5,999 nucleotides of DNA from contig JAGWIE010000098.1 in the NCBI GenBank assembly GCA_028866445.1, positions 1-5,999 of the forward strand. The letters run 5' to 3'. Under the pieces are notes generated by a model that worked only from the letters and a program-made list of their open reading frames with translations, ran no database searches and had not been told where the DNA came from. Position 1 is the stretch's first letter. Every line of letters starts with the position of its first letter. Source of the stretch: Rhodospirillales bacterium. Lineage in GTDB: Bacteria > Pseudomonadota > Alphaproteobacteria > Acetobacterales > Acetobacteraceae. Below are positions 1 to 5,989 of the stretch, piece by piece. A program made the translations under genes and the position numbers.

Positions 1-1
1 C

Positions 2-244
2 CGGTCATGGCCCGCATGGCCATCTCCCAGCGTTGTATATCATCCCAAACTGGCTGATCAGTATTTTGCATTGGCTTATGCCCGCGTGGTTCTTCCCGAT
101 AGTCTGTACCGTTCCGGCGGTGTTATGGGGAGCGGGGGCCGCGCGGAAAACGATGCATTCAAGCGGGTGGAGGTGTTCATTGCTTCGGGGAGTGTGTCCT
201 CGCGCATGACCTTTACCACATTCTGCGCAAAGTACATATTATAG
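2..244 (+). CDS. Partial C-terminal ORF, weakly OmpA-like
   Basis: This frame is open from the left edge of the window to a TAG at 242-244, giving 80 codons with no start visible. The stretch GSGGRAENDAFKRVEVFIA (encoded at about 131-187) resembles the end of OmpA/MotB-type peptidoglycan-binding domains, where an Asn is followed by a basic residue and R-V-E-V/I. The preceding LADQYFALAYARVVL could be the helix before it. If so, the protein would act in the periplasm or outer membrane. The family motif usually reads N-R-R-V-E with a longer loop before it, so the match is weak. The tail after the motif (about 20 residues, ending CAKYIL) is unusual, and the first ten residues are rich in Trp and Pro. 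The third codon position is less GC-rich than in the imu genes, which fits accessory DNA. It could instead be a decayed gene or chance. Confidence 0.35.
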   Translation, partial: RSWPAWPSPSVVYHPKLADQYFALAYARVVLPDSLYRSGGVMGSGGRAENDAFKRVEVFIASGSVSSRMTFTTFCAKYIL

Positions 245-284
245 TTTATAAACTTAAAATGTGTAAGCGGGCAATGCATGCCGC
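205..284 (+). promoter_or_regulatory. Probable promoter region of the XRE regulator gene
   Basis: The DNA just upstream of the regulator gene is strikingly AT-rich (about 233-260) within GC-rich surroundings. A -10-like TATTAT lies at 237-242 with a poor -35-like TTACCA at 213-218 (18-base spacing), and a second TATAAA sits at 247-252. No element matches consensus well at both boxes, so the exact start of transcription is uncertain. The region overlaps the stop codon of the upstream partial ORF. Confidence 0.4.
243..254. promoter_or_regulatory. Perfect 12-bp palindrome, candidate operator
   Basis: AGTTTATAAACT reads the same on both strands. It lies about 30 bases upstream of the XRE regulator start and overlaps a -10-like TATAAA. 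Small XRE-family proteins commonly bind as dimers to palindromes in their own promoters, so autoregulation is a reasonable inference. No binding data are available. Confidence 0.4.
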
Positions 285-298
285 ATGGATATGCGGCA
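279..298. repeat. 8-bp inverted repeat spanning the XRE start codon
   Basis: TGCCGCAT (279-286) and ATGCGGCA (291-298) are perfect inverted arms separated by GGAT. The start codon at 285-287 lies at the tip of the left arm. As DNA this could be a second operator for the regulator. As RNA it would form a stable hairpin that hides the start codon and could limit translation. The right arm contains the in-frame codon-3 ATG at 291. Confidence 0.4.
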
Positions 299-500
299 AT
301 TGGTGGGACGGAATTTTGCCCGGCTGCGCAAGGCCAGGGGCCTGACGCAGGAAGAGGTTGAGGCGCGTTCGGGGGTCAGCCAGCAATATTTGAGCAGTCT
401 GGAGCGGGGGCGGCGGAATCCAACCGTGATCACGCTGTATGAATTGGCGCGGGTGCTCGAAGTTACCGTGGCAGATCTGTTGCAGGTGGATGAGGAATGA
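285..500 (+). CDS. XRE-family helix-turn-helix transcriptional regulator
   Basis: This 71-residue protein is essentially a single Cro/CI-type DNA-binding domain. Residues 6-18 form helix 1 (VGRNFARLRKARG). LTQEEVEARSG (about 20-30) followed by VSQQYLSSLERGRRNPT (about 31-47) is the classic helix-turn-helix with the S-x-x-Y-L-S-x-x-E-R-G-R-R-N-P signature. The remainder (ITLYELARVLEVTVADLLQ) is the usual closing pair of helices. There is no sensor or dimerisation domain, so it is of the minimal type found in plasmids, phages, toxin-antitoxin loci and chromosomes alike. The target is unknown, though palindromes at 243-254 and 279-298 suggest its own promoter. Codon 1 (ATG at 285) is preferred because an in-frame stop lies at 264-266; ATG at 291 is an alternative. 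No strong ribosome binding site is visible. It converges on dnaE2 and is not part of the imu operon. Confidence 0.9.
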   Translation: MDMRQLVGRNFARLRKARGLTQEEVEARSGVSQQYLSSLERGRRNPTVITLYELARVLEVTVADLLQVDEE

Positions 501-518
501 GCCGCTCGGCGGATCGCC

Positions 519-543
519 AAAAGCGCATCCTTTGCGGGTGCGC
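519..543 (-). terminator. Rho-independent terminator after dnaE2
   Basis: Arms at 523-530 and 536-543 form an eight-pair GC-rich stem (one G-U pair) with a five-base loop. Read on the minus strand, the stem is followed at once by TTTT (519-522), then GGCG. It lies about 44 bases beyond the dnaE2 stop, the right place to end the imu operon transcript. The T run is short, so efficiency is uncertain. Confidence 0.5.
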
Positions 544-569
544 AACCAGGGGCTTGGCCCCGCTTGGTT
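544..569. terminator. Hairpin between convergent genes, possible two-way terminator
   Basis: AACCA (544-548) pairs with TGGTT (565-569), and GGGGC (549-553) pairs with GCCCC (557-561) around a TTG loop, with a three-base bulge on one side. The ten-pair stem sits between the stops of the XRE gene (500) and dnaE2 (587). On the plus strand it is followed by a pyrimidine-rich but not pure T stretch, so as a terminator for the XRE gene it would be weak. Confidence 0.35.
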
Positions 570-586
570 ATCTTCTCTCTGCCGTC

Positions 587-3500
587 TCAATGAAAATCGC
601 GGCTTTTGCCGACAACCCGCTCCTGGCGCGGATGGCCGGGGCGCCGGTTCGCGGGCGGGGCGGCATCAGGGCCATCCAACCCGGTGATCCAGCCGGAACG
701 GTTGGCCAGGCGTTCGACGGTGATGTGGGTGACACCTTCTTCTGAACGTTGCAGCCGCCCTTCGGCGATGAGCAGCGTGGCGCCGAGGATTTTTTGCCGT
801 AAGGATTGCACCAGCGATTGCCAGACGATGAGGTTGGCGATGCCGGTCTCATCCTCGATGGTGATGAACACCGTGCCCTTGGCCGTGCCGGGGCGCTGGC
901 GGACGATCACCACCCCGCCCACGCGCAGCTTCGTCCCGTTCCGGGCTTGGGTGGCCTGCATGCAGGTAACGGCTCCGGCTTGCGTCAGCTTGTTGCGCAG
1001 TAGCGCGCAAGGGTGAGCGCGCAAGCTGAGTCCAAAGCTGCAATAATCCGCCACCACTTCCTCACCCGCACTCATCAATGGCAGTTCGGCTTGCGGTACG
1101 GCGCATGGGGCGATCAGCGCCGCGCCTGTCTGGCGCACAGCCACCTGCCACAACGCCTTGCGGCGGCCAGAAATCAGGCTGGCCAGTGCCTCGGCCGCGG
1201 CCAGGGCTTCTAAGGCGGCTTTGGGCAGGTTCAGTTCTTCGATGCTGGTGAACCGCCGCCCGGCCAGTTGCGTGGCCCACCCTTGCTGGAACCCGTCCAC
1301 GAGCCGCAAGCCCAGCCGCAGCGCGCCCCCCTCTAGCGTGCAGTCCCACTCTGAAAAATTCACATCCACCGGCCGTACTTCTACCCCATGCTCACGCGCA
1401 TCGCGGATGATCTGCGGCGGGGCGTAAAACCCCATTGGCTGGGCATTGATCAGTGCTGCCGTAAAGGCTGCCGGATGATGGCATTTGAGCCAGGCCGAGA
1501 CATAAACCAGCTTGGCGAAACTTGCTGCATGGCTCTCGGGAAATCCGTAAGAGCCAAATCCTTCGATCTGGCGGAAACATGCCTCGGCAAAGCCCTGCTC
1601 GTAACCGCGTTGTACCATTCGCTCCACCATCATGGTTTTGAATTTTTCGATGGTGCCGAGATTGCGGAACGTCGCCATGGCCCGGCGCAAGCCGTTGGCT
1701 TCCTCGGGCGTGAATTTTGCCGCAACCATGGCGATCTTCATTGCCTGCTCCTGGAACAAAGGCACGCCCAGGGTTTTGCCCAAAATCTCTTCCAGCTCAT
1801 TCGGCTGGCCCCCGACGCGGGCAGGGTAGCTCACTGCCTCCTTGCCCTGGCGGCGACGTAAGTAAGGGTGCACCATATCCCCCTGGATCGGCCCGGGCCG
1901 GACGATGGCGACCTCGATGACGAGATCGTAGAATTTTTCTGGCCGCAGGCGCGGCAGCATGTTCATTTGCGCCCGGCTTTCCACCTGGAACACGCCGATG
2001 GAGTCACCCCGGCTCAACATCTCGTAGGTGGCTTTGTCCTCAGTCGGGATGTCCGCCAGATCATGGAGGCCGAGCATGGCAAAGCATTTGCGGATGCAGG
2101 TGAGCATCCCTAGCGCCAGCACATCCACCTTCATCATCTTCAGCGCGTCGATGTCATCCTTGTCCCATTCGATGAAGCTGCGGTTTGTCATGGCGGCGGG
2201 GCCGATGGGCACGCTCTCATCCAGCCGCCCCTTGGTGAGTACGAAGCCGCCGACATGCTGGGAGAGATGGCGCGGCAGCCCCACCAGATCGCGCGCGATG
2301 AGCAGCGCGCGTTTGAGGCGCGGCTCGTCCGGATCCAGCCCGGCCTCGCGCAGCGTATCCGCGCCCCATAACTCATCGCCGGGGTTCCAGGTCTGGGCCG
2401 CCAGTATCGCGGCAGTGGCGTCGGGCAGGCCCAGCACCTTCGCCACTTCGCGGATGGCTGAGCGCGGGCGGTAATGGATCACCGTGGCGGCGATGGCGGC
2501 GCGGTGGCGGCCATAGCGGGTGTAGAGATACTGGATGACTTCCTCGCGCCGCTCATGCTCGAAATCCACATCGATATCCGGCGGGTCGCCCCGCTCGGCG
2601 GAGACAAACCGCTCGAACAGCAGGTCGCTCTCGGCCGGGTCCACGGCGGTGATGCCCAGCGCGTAGCACACCGCCGAATTGGCCGCCGAGCCGCGCCCCT
2701 GGCAGAGAATTTTCTGCACGCGCGCATGGCGCACAATGTCATGCACGGTGAGGAAGTAGCGCGCATAGACAAGCTGGGCGATAATGCCGAGTTCCTTGTC
2801 CAGCAAGGTTTGTACTTTCCGCGGCACACCGGCGGGGTAACGCCAAGCGGCACCTTCCTGCACCAGATTCGCCAGATGCTCATCCGGTGTCAGTCCCGGC
2901 GGCACCGGCTCATCGGGATATTCATAGGAAATCTGGTCCAGCGAAAAATGCAGCCGATGCAAAATCTCCTGCTGGCGGCTGAGTGCTTCTGGGAATTTGC
3001 GGAACAGCCGGATCATCTCCGTCGGGGATTTGAGATGCCGCTCGCCATGCGGCTCCAGCAAAAGCCCGGCCTGCTCGATGGTGCAGCCATGGCGGATGCA
3101 GCGCAGCACGTCCTGTAATTCCCGGATGGCGGGGCTGTGGTAGAGCACGTCATTCGCCGCGACGAGGTGCAGACCGCTGGCTTGTGCGAGGTGTTGCAGG
3201 GCTGTGAGCCGCGCCAGATCATCCGGCGCGTAACGGCGCAATGCTGCGACATAAAGCTGTCCGCGCAATTTGGCGGCGGCCAGGTGCAGCCAGGCGGTGA
3301 ACGCATCATCCAGCACCGGCGGCGGTACCACGATGAAAATCTGCCCCTCGGCATGGGCCACGACATCTTCGAACCGGAGCAGGCATTCGCCCTTGGGCAC
3401 GCGGGCTTTGCCCAGGGTCAGCAGGCGTGTCAGCCGTCCCCAGGCGGCACGGTCGGACGGGTAGCAGACCAGATCCGGCGCATCCTCCAGCATCAGCCGG

Positions 3501-3691
3501 CTGCCCGCCAGCAGGCGCAGCCCCGTTGCCTTCGCCGCCACATAAGCGCGCACCACCCCGGCCACTGTGTTGCGGTCGGCAATGCCGATGGCGCCATGCC
3601 CCAGCGCTTGCGCTTGCGCCACCAGGCTTTGTGGATGCGATGCCCCTTCCAGGAAGGAGAAAGCACTCTGGCAGAGCAGCTCCGCATACAT
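587..3691 (-). CDS. dnaE2: Error-prone DNA polymerase III alpha subunit DnaE2 (ImuC)
   Basis: This is the C-family polymerase that carries out damage-induced mutagenic translesion synthesis with ImuA and ImuB. At 1034 residues it is close to the family's usual size of slightly over 1000. Residues 1-200 form the PHP domain (YAELLCQSAFSFLEGASHP at 2-20). Its metal-binding histidines are replaced (LCQ where active PHP domains have HxH; ADRN at 38-41), so proofreading through this domain is unlikely. The palm follows: PDIDVDFE (371-378) supplies the catalytic pair D374/D376, and MKVDVLALGML (520-530) supplies the third aspartate, D523. QGRGSAANS (331-339), SQHVGGFVLT (477-486) and GFGSYGFPESHAASFA (711-726) are conserved polymerase segments. 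A helix-hairpin-helix region (about 795-845) and an OB fold (about 922-997) complete it, and the C-terminus SRDFH is typical. The ATG shares one base with the imuB stop (TGATG), which implies translational coupling; no clear ribosome binding site is needed or seen. Confidence 0.97.
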   Translation of the reverse strand: MYAELLCQSAFSFLEGASHPQSLVAQAQALGHGAIGIADRNTVAGVVRAYVAAKATGLRLLAGSRLMLEDAPDLVCYPSDRAAWGRLTRLLTLGKARVPKGECLLRFEDVVAHAEGQIFIVVPPPVLDDAFTAWLHLAAAKLRGQLYVAALRRYAPDDLARLTALQHLAQASGLHLVAANDVLYHSPAIRELQDVLRCIRHGCTIEQAGLLLEPHGERHLKSPTEMIRLFRKFPEALSRQQEILHRLHFSLDQISYEYPDEPVPPGLTPDEHLANLVQEGAAWRYPAGVPRKVQTLLDKELGIIAQLVYARYFLTVHDIVRHARVQKILCQGRGSAANSAVCYALGITAVDPAESDLLFERFVSAERGDPPDIDVDFEHERREEVIQYLYTRYGRHRAAIAATVIHYRPRSAIREVAKVLGLPDATAAILAAQTWNPGDELWGADTLREAGLDPDEPRLKRALLIARDLVGLPRHLSQHVGGFVLTKGRLDESVPIGPAAMTNRSFIEWDKDDIDALKMMKVDVLALGMLTCIRKCFAMLGLHDLADIPTEDKATYEMLSRGDSIGVFQVESRAQMNMLPRLRPEKFYDLVIEVAIVRPGPIQGDMVHPYLRRRQGKEAVSYPARVGGQPNELEEILGKTLGVPLFQEQAMKIAMVAAKFTPEEANGLRRAMATFRNLGTIEKFKTMMVERMVQRGYEQGFAEACFRQIEGFGSYGFPESHAASFAKLVYVSAWLKCHHPAAFTAALINAQPMGFYAPPQIIRDAREHGVEVRPVDVNFSEWDCTLEGGALRLGLRLVDGFQQGWATQLAGRRFTSIEELNLPKAALEALAAAEALASLISGRRKALWQVAVRQTGAALIAPCAVPQAELPLMSAGEEVVADYCSFGLSLRAHPCALLRNKLTQAGAVTCMQATQARNGTKLRVGGVVIVRQRPGTAKGTVFITIEDETGIANLIVWQSLVQSLRQKILGATLLIAEGRLQRSEEGVTHITVERLANRSGWITGLDGPDAAPPANRRPGHPRQERVVGKSRDFH

Positions 3692-4965
3692 CAGGCGAAC
3701 AATCCGTGCAGATACCAGCGCGGTGCGGCTACCCCCTCATGCAGCCCGGCGCGGAACAGCCAGAAGCGGGCAGCTTCCAAATCTTCTACCTGGTAATAAT
3801 CCCGGATTTTCTCTGCCTCCGGCCGGGTTGGGTCGTGCGGGTGCGCCCACCAGTCCCGCGCGACGCGCTCCGGCCCTGTCGCCCAGCGCAGCCGGTGGGC
3901 TTTACCTTCCCAGGTGAATTGCACCGGCGGGTCATCCGGTACCGGAGCGATGGCGGTGATAAGTGCAGGCGGGTTAAGCAAACGAAGCGGGCGGGGGTGA
4001 TGCGGTTTGGGCCATGCCACGGGGCGGACCTTCACGGCCAACCGTTCCGTGGCAAATTCCGGGATATGCGAGGCATGCGGCGCCACTCGCCAGATTCGGG
4101 CGGGACCCAGACGATTGAGTAGCGTGTTCAGCGGGCGGGCATAATCCGGGGTTTGTGCGCCCAGATCCTGTTGCACCAGGGCCAGCGGTTCGGTGAGCGG
4201 GGCCTCCAGGGCAACCGCCTCGATGCCAAAGCCTGGGTCGATCTCCTGCGCCAGTTTTTCGATCAGCAATTTGGCGATTTGCGCTTCATCCCGGCAGGGG
4301 GTGGCAAAGGCAAGGTGGATCGCCGGGCAGGCGCGATCTACCCGGTAAAACCGGGCGGTGAGCGCGGTTGCGCCCAGCGTCGCCGCGGTGAGCCGTGCGC
4401 AGAGCCGGGCTGCCAGCTTGGTCAGCACCGCCTGTAACTGCGTGGGTAGCCATAACGGCTCCATAAACGGCTCTGCTTCGCGCCACTCCGGCGGCGCGGT
4501 GATGAAGCGGATGACCTCCGGCGCCTCACCCAGCGCTTGGGCCAGGCGTAAGGCGGGTGCTTGCCCATAGCCCGCCACCAGCCCGGCCCGTGGCAGGCGT
4601 GCCAATTGCCCGATGGTGCGGATGCCGATGCGGCGCAGCCAAGCTATGGGTTCCGGTGCAAGCCGCAGGGCTGCCAATGGCAGGAGCAAAATATCAGGGC
4701 TGCCCGGCTTGCCGTAGCGCGCCAGCCCCCAGGCAGCGGCGGCTGTATCCGCGGTCGCCATGCGGGCATTGGGGAGCCGTGCCGCCAGCCGGGTCATCAG
4801 CCTAGTCTCCCTGCCAAACAGATGCGCGCAGCCGGTGATGTCCAGCATCACCCCGTCTGGCGGATCAGGCGCGGTGAGCGGCGTAAAAGCCTGGCACCAA
4901 AGTGCTAATGTGGCCAGATCATCCGGCCCGGCGCAGGCCAGGGAGAGAAAACGGCGTTTCTGCAT
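3691..4965 (-). CDS. imuB: ImuB, Y-family-like mutasome subunit, apparently short at the N-terminus
   Basis: ImuB is a catalytically inactive relative of Y-family polymerases that links DnaE2 to ImuA and the beta clamp. DPPDGVMLDITGCAHLFG (34-51) is the family hallmark, with LDIT where active Y-family enzymes carry the acidic pair. Residues 107-147 form the helix-hairpin-helix region (WLRRIGIRTIGQLARL), about 155-290 the little-finger-like part, and RDYYQVEDLEAARFWLFRAG to RWYLHGLFA (388-424) the conserved C-terminus. The start is well supported: AAGGAGG (4972-4978) sits six bases before the ATG. The protein is nevertheless only 424 residues where relatives have about 480-540. RRFLSL (4-9), which matches the usual first strand, runs directly into DLATLALWCQAFTPL, a segment normally found some 60 residues later. 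The usual clamp-binding QLxLF-type motif reads QQDLG (265-269). The gene overlaps imuA by 47 bases and dnaE2 by one. A genuine short form is as possible as a deletion. Confidence 0.93.
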   Translation of the reverse strand: MQKRRFLSLACAGPDDLATLALWCQAFTPLTAPDPPDGVMLDITGCAHLFGRETRLMTRLAARLPNARMATADTAAAAWGLARYGKPGSPDILLLPLAALRLAPEPIAWLRRIGIRTIGQLARLPRAGLVAGYGQAPALRLAQALGEAPEVIRFITAPPEWREAEPFMEPLWLPTQLQAVLTKLAARLCARLTAATLGATALTARFYRVDRACPAIHLAFATPCRDEAQIAKLLIEKLAQEIDPGFGIEAVALEAPLTEPLALVQQDLGAQTPDYARPLNTLLNRLGPARIWRVAPHASHIPEFATERLAVKVRPVAWPKPHHPRPLRLLNPPALITAIAPVPDDPPVQFTWEGKAHRLRWATGPERVARDWWAHPHDPTRPEAEKIRDYYQVEDLEAARFWLFRAGLHEGVAAPRWYLHGLFA

Positions 4966-5521
4966 CCCATCCCTCCTTCAGGGTAAACAGATACGTCCCC
5001 GGCATGGCCCCCTTGGCGTAGAGCAGCTCCGCCCTTAATGCCGGGGCGTGGGGGCTGCCTGGGGCCGGATGCACCATCCAGCGCGAGGCAAAGGCGGTGG
5101 AATCCTCCCGCGTTTGGGCGGGGGTGTGGCGCAACACCAGCCCCAACGCGCCGCCTTGTTTTGCCGCCATAGCCAAACGTTTGGCCGCCAGGCGCGAAAG
5201 AGCTTCGCACGCCACGACCCCCGCCATACCGCCGCGCAAAGCCACTTCCGCCGCGCCCAGGGCTTCGGCATCATCCCTCGCCTGGGCAAATAGGCAAAAG
5301 GCCGGATCAACCCCCGCCCAGGCGAGCCCTGGCGGGTACCAATCCGGCACGGTGCTCACCCACAGAACAGGCCTTGGCCCCCAGACCATTCCCAGCAGCA
5401 ACGCCGCCAACCCCATATGTGCAGCCATTCCCGCCGGCGTGCGCAGCTCATGCACGGCTGGGCAGGCGTGCAGAAATGCCGGAAATACAGGGGCGCTAGC
5501 GAGGTGAGTGGAAGAGAACAT
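4919..5521 (-). CDS. imuA: ImuA, SOS mutasome accessory protein
   Basis: ImuA is a small RecA/SulA-like protein encoded first in imuA-imuB-dnaE2 operons. It is needed for induced mutagenesis and acts by binding ImuB. Family features are VHEL (23-26), GPRPVLWV (48-55), WYPPGLAWAGVDP (61-73), ARDDAEALGAAEVALRGGMAGVVACEA (81-107), RLAMAAKQGGALGLVLR (115-131) and FASRWMVHPAP (144-154). No Walker A motif is seen. At 200 residues it is at the short end for the family (roughly 200-270), most of the shortage being at the N-terminus. The ATG at 5521 has no ribosome binding site and lies inside the LexA site, so the message may be leaderless or the true start may be further in (GTG codon 23, ATG codon 32 or 36). 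The VHEL motif argues against the last two. The last 47 bases overlap imuB and contain its ribosome binding site. Confidence 0.88.
   Translation of the reverse strand: MFSSTHLASAPVFPAFLHACPAVHELRTPAGMAAHMGLAALLLGMVWGPRPVLWVSTVPDWYPPGLAWAGVDPAFCLFAQARDDAEALGAAEVALRGGMAGVVACEALSRLAAKRLAMAAKQGGALGLVLRHTPAQTREDSTAFASRWMVHPAPGSPHAPALRAELLYAKGAMPGTYLFTLKEGWDAETPFSLPGLRRAG
4971..4978 (-). promoter_or_regulatory. Strong ribosome binding site of imuB inside imuA
   Basis: On the minus strand AAGGAGGG precedes the imuB ATG with about six bases of spacing. It fixes the imuB start at 4965 and shows that the short N-terminus of ImuB is not an error of start choice. Confidence 0.85.
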
Positions 5522-5530
5522 AACAAGAAC
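5516..5530 (-). promoter_or_regulatory. LexA box (SOS operator) of the imu operon
   Basis: GAAC-N7-GAAC on the plus strand (GTTC-N7-GTTC on the minus strand) matches the direct-repeat LexA site of alphaproteobacteria exactly. It covers the ATG at 5519-5521 and the bases just before it. LexA bound here would block transcription of imuA-imuB-dnaE2 until RecA-driven LexA cleavage after DNA damage. A possible -10 TATGTT (5517-5522, minus) lies within it, with a poor -35 TTGTGG (5538-5543) at a short 15-base spacing. Confidence 0.85.
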
Positions 5531-5720
5531 ACTAAATCCACAACTCAGCCCAAGAGTCGAGTCGGGATTTGTGCGGCTGACAGATGATCGGTATCCGGAT
5601 GTGTCCGGCGAAACAGTGAACTGCCCGGCGGATTACCAAAAACCGCCATCTTGCGGGACGGGCAAGCGGGGGCTTCGGCCCGTTAAATTCAAGTCCTCAT
5701 ATGGTCTTCTCAAACCGCTT
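5531..5720. other. Intergenic region with inverted repeats, possible insertion-sequence end
   Basis: No convincing gene is seen here; open frames are short and lack ribosome binding sites. The region contains GGCGG (5627-5631) facing CCGCC (5643-5647). It also contains a strong hairpin at 5658-5683: ACGGGC pairs with GCCCGT and AAGC with GCTT around GGGG, with a two-base bulge. The hairpin has no T run on either strand, so it is not an obvious terminator. The block from TGTCCGG (5602) through CCAAAAACCGCC (5636-5647) is reminiscent of the ends of IS21-family elements, which begin with TG and carry short internal repeats. This is recollection of style, not a match, and no transposase is present. 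Confidence 0.3.
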
Positions 5721-5763
5721 TGAAGATCAGTACCTCCTCAGAAGGGGGGGGCAGCGAGGAGAG

Positions 5764-5914
5764 TGCCGGTTCAGACGGCTGGCCCCGGGCCATGGCTATT
5801 CCGAAGGGGAGGGCGTGGCGATGCTCCAGGGAAGTTTGTGATGGCGGTATAGCGCCCATGTACGAACCCGCTCCGCGGGAATGGTGCTTGTGGTGCGTGC
5901 GTAGCATCCGCGCC
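5764..5914 (+). ncRNA. Candidate structured RNA in the leader of the gene at 5990
   Basis: Several compatible stems can be drawn. GCCG/CGGC pairs at 5765-5768 with 5776-5779. TGGCC/GGCCA pairs at 5780-5784 with 5788-5792. A long-range stem joins 5812-5825 to 5903-5914 (12 pairs including one G-U, two single-base bulges). Inside it are hairpins at 5841-5859 (six pairs, one bulged C) and 5867-5879 (CCCGC/GCGGG, three-base loop). CCAT (5856-5859) could alternatively pair with ATGG (5881-5884), making a stem with an asymmetric internal loop. The position, in a leader of some 270 bases before a coding start, fits a bridge RNA of an IS110-group element, or a cis-regulatory leader. The stems were found by eye in GC-rich DNA, so some may be chance. 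Confidence 0.25.
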
Positions 5915-5955
5915 GATATAATTGCTTGAATTGAGGTGGAACTGCGCTTGAGCAT

Positions 5956-5970
5956 GGAGGGTCCCCCTTC
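5956..5970 (+). promoter_or_regulatory. Small hairpin just before the ribosome binding site
   Basis: GGAGGG (5956-5961) and CCCTTC (5965-5970) form six pairs (one G-U) around a TCC loop. It ends six bases before the ribosome binding site of the gene at 5990 and could affect its translation. It has no T run. Confidence 0.25.
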
Positions 5971-5976
5971 AGCTTG

Positions 5977-5984
5977 AGAGGAAG
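5977..5984 (+). promoter_or_regulatory. Ribosome binding site for the gene starting at 5990
   Basis: AGAGGAAG lies five bases before the ATG at 5990; its GAGG core is eight bases away. The spacing is good, and this is the main reason to believe a gene starts at 5990. Confidence 0.5.
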
Positions 5985-5989
5985 TTTCC

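Noticed and set aside
76..279. Minus-strand 67-codon frame opposite the left partial ORF
   Set aside because: It has no motif, runs through the AT-rich promoter and palindrome of the XRE gene, and competes with a plus-strand frame that has at least a weak family resemblance.
497..745. Plus-strand frame starting in an ATGA overlap with the XRE stop
   Set aside because: The overlap looks operon-like, but most of the frame is antisense to the conserved dnaE2 C-terminus, it runs through both terminator hairpins, and it has no family features.
3137..4122. Long plus-strand open frames antisense to dnaE2 and imuB (3137-3796 and 3427-4122)
   Set aside because: They lie opposite well-conserved genes in GC-rich DNA where antisense frames stay open by chance. 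Their proteins show low-complexity Arg/Pro/Ala/Gly composition and no recognisable motifs.
5658..5683. Strong hairpin as a rho-independent terminator
   Set aside because: Neither strand has a T run after the stem, and no gene ends nearby to need it.
5508..5723. Plus-strand 71-codon frame beginning inside imuA
   Set aside because: It starts within the LexA site and imuA coding sequence, without a ribosome binding site, and crosses the hairpin-rich intergenic region.
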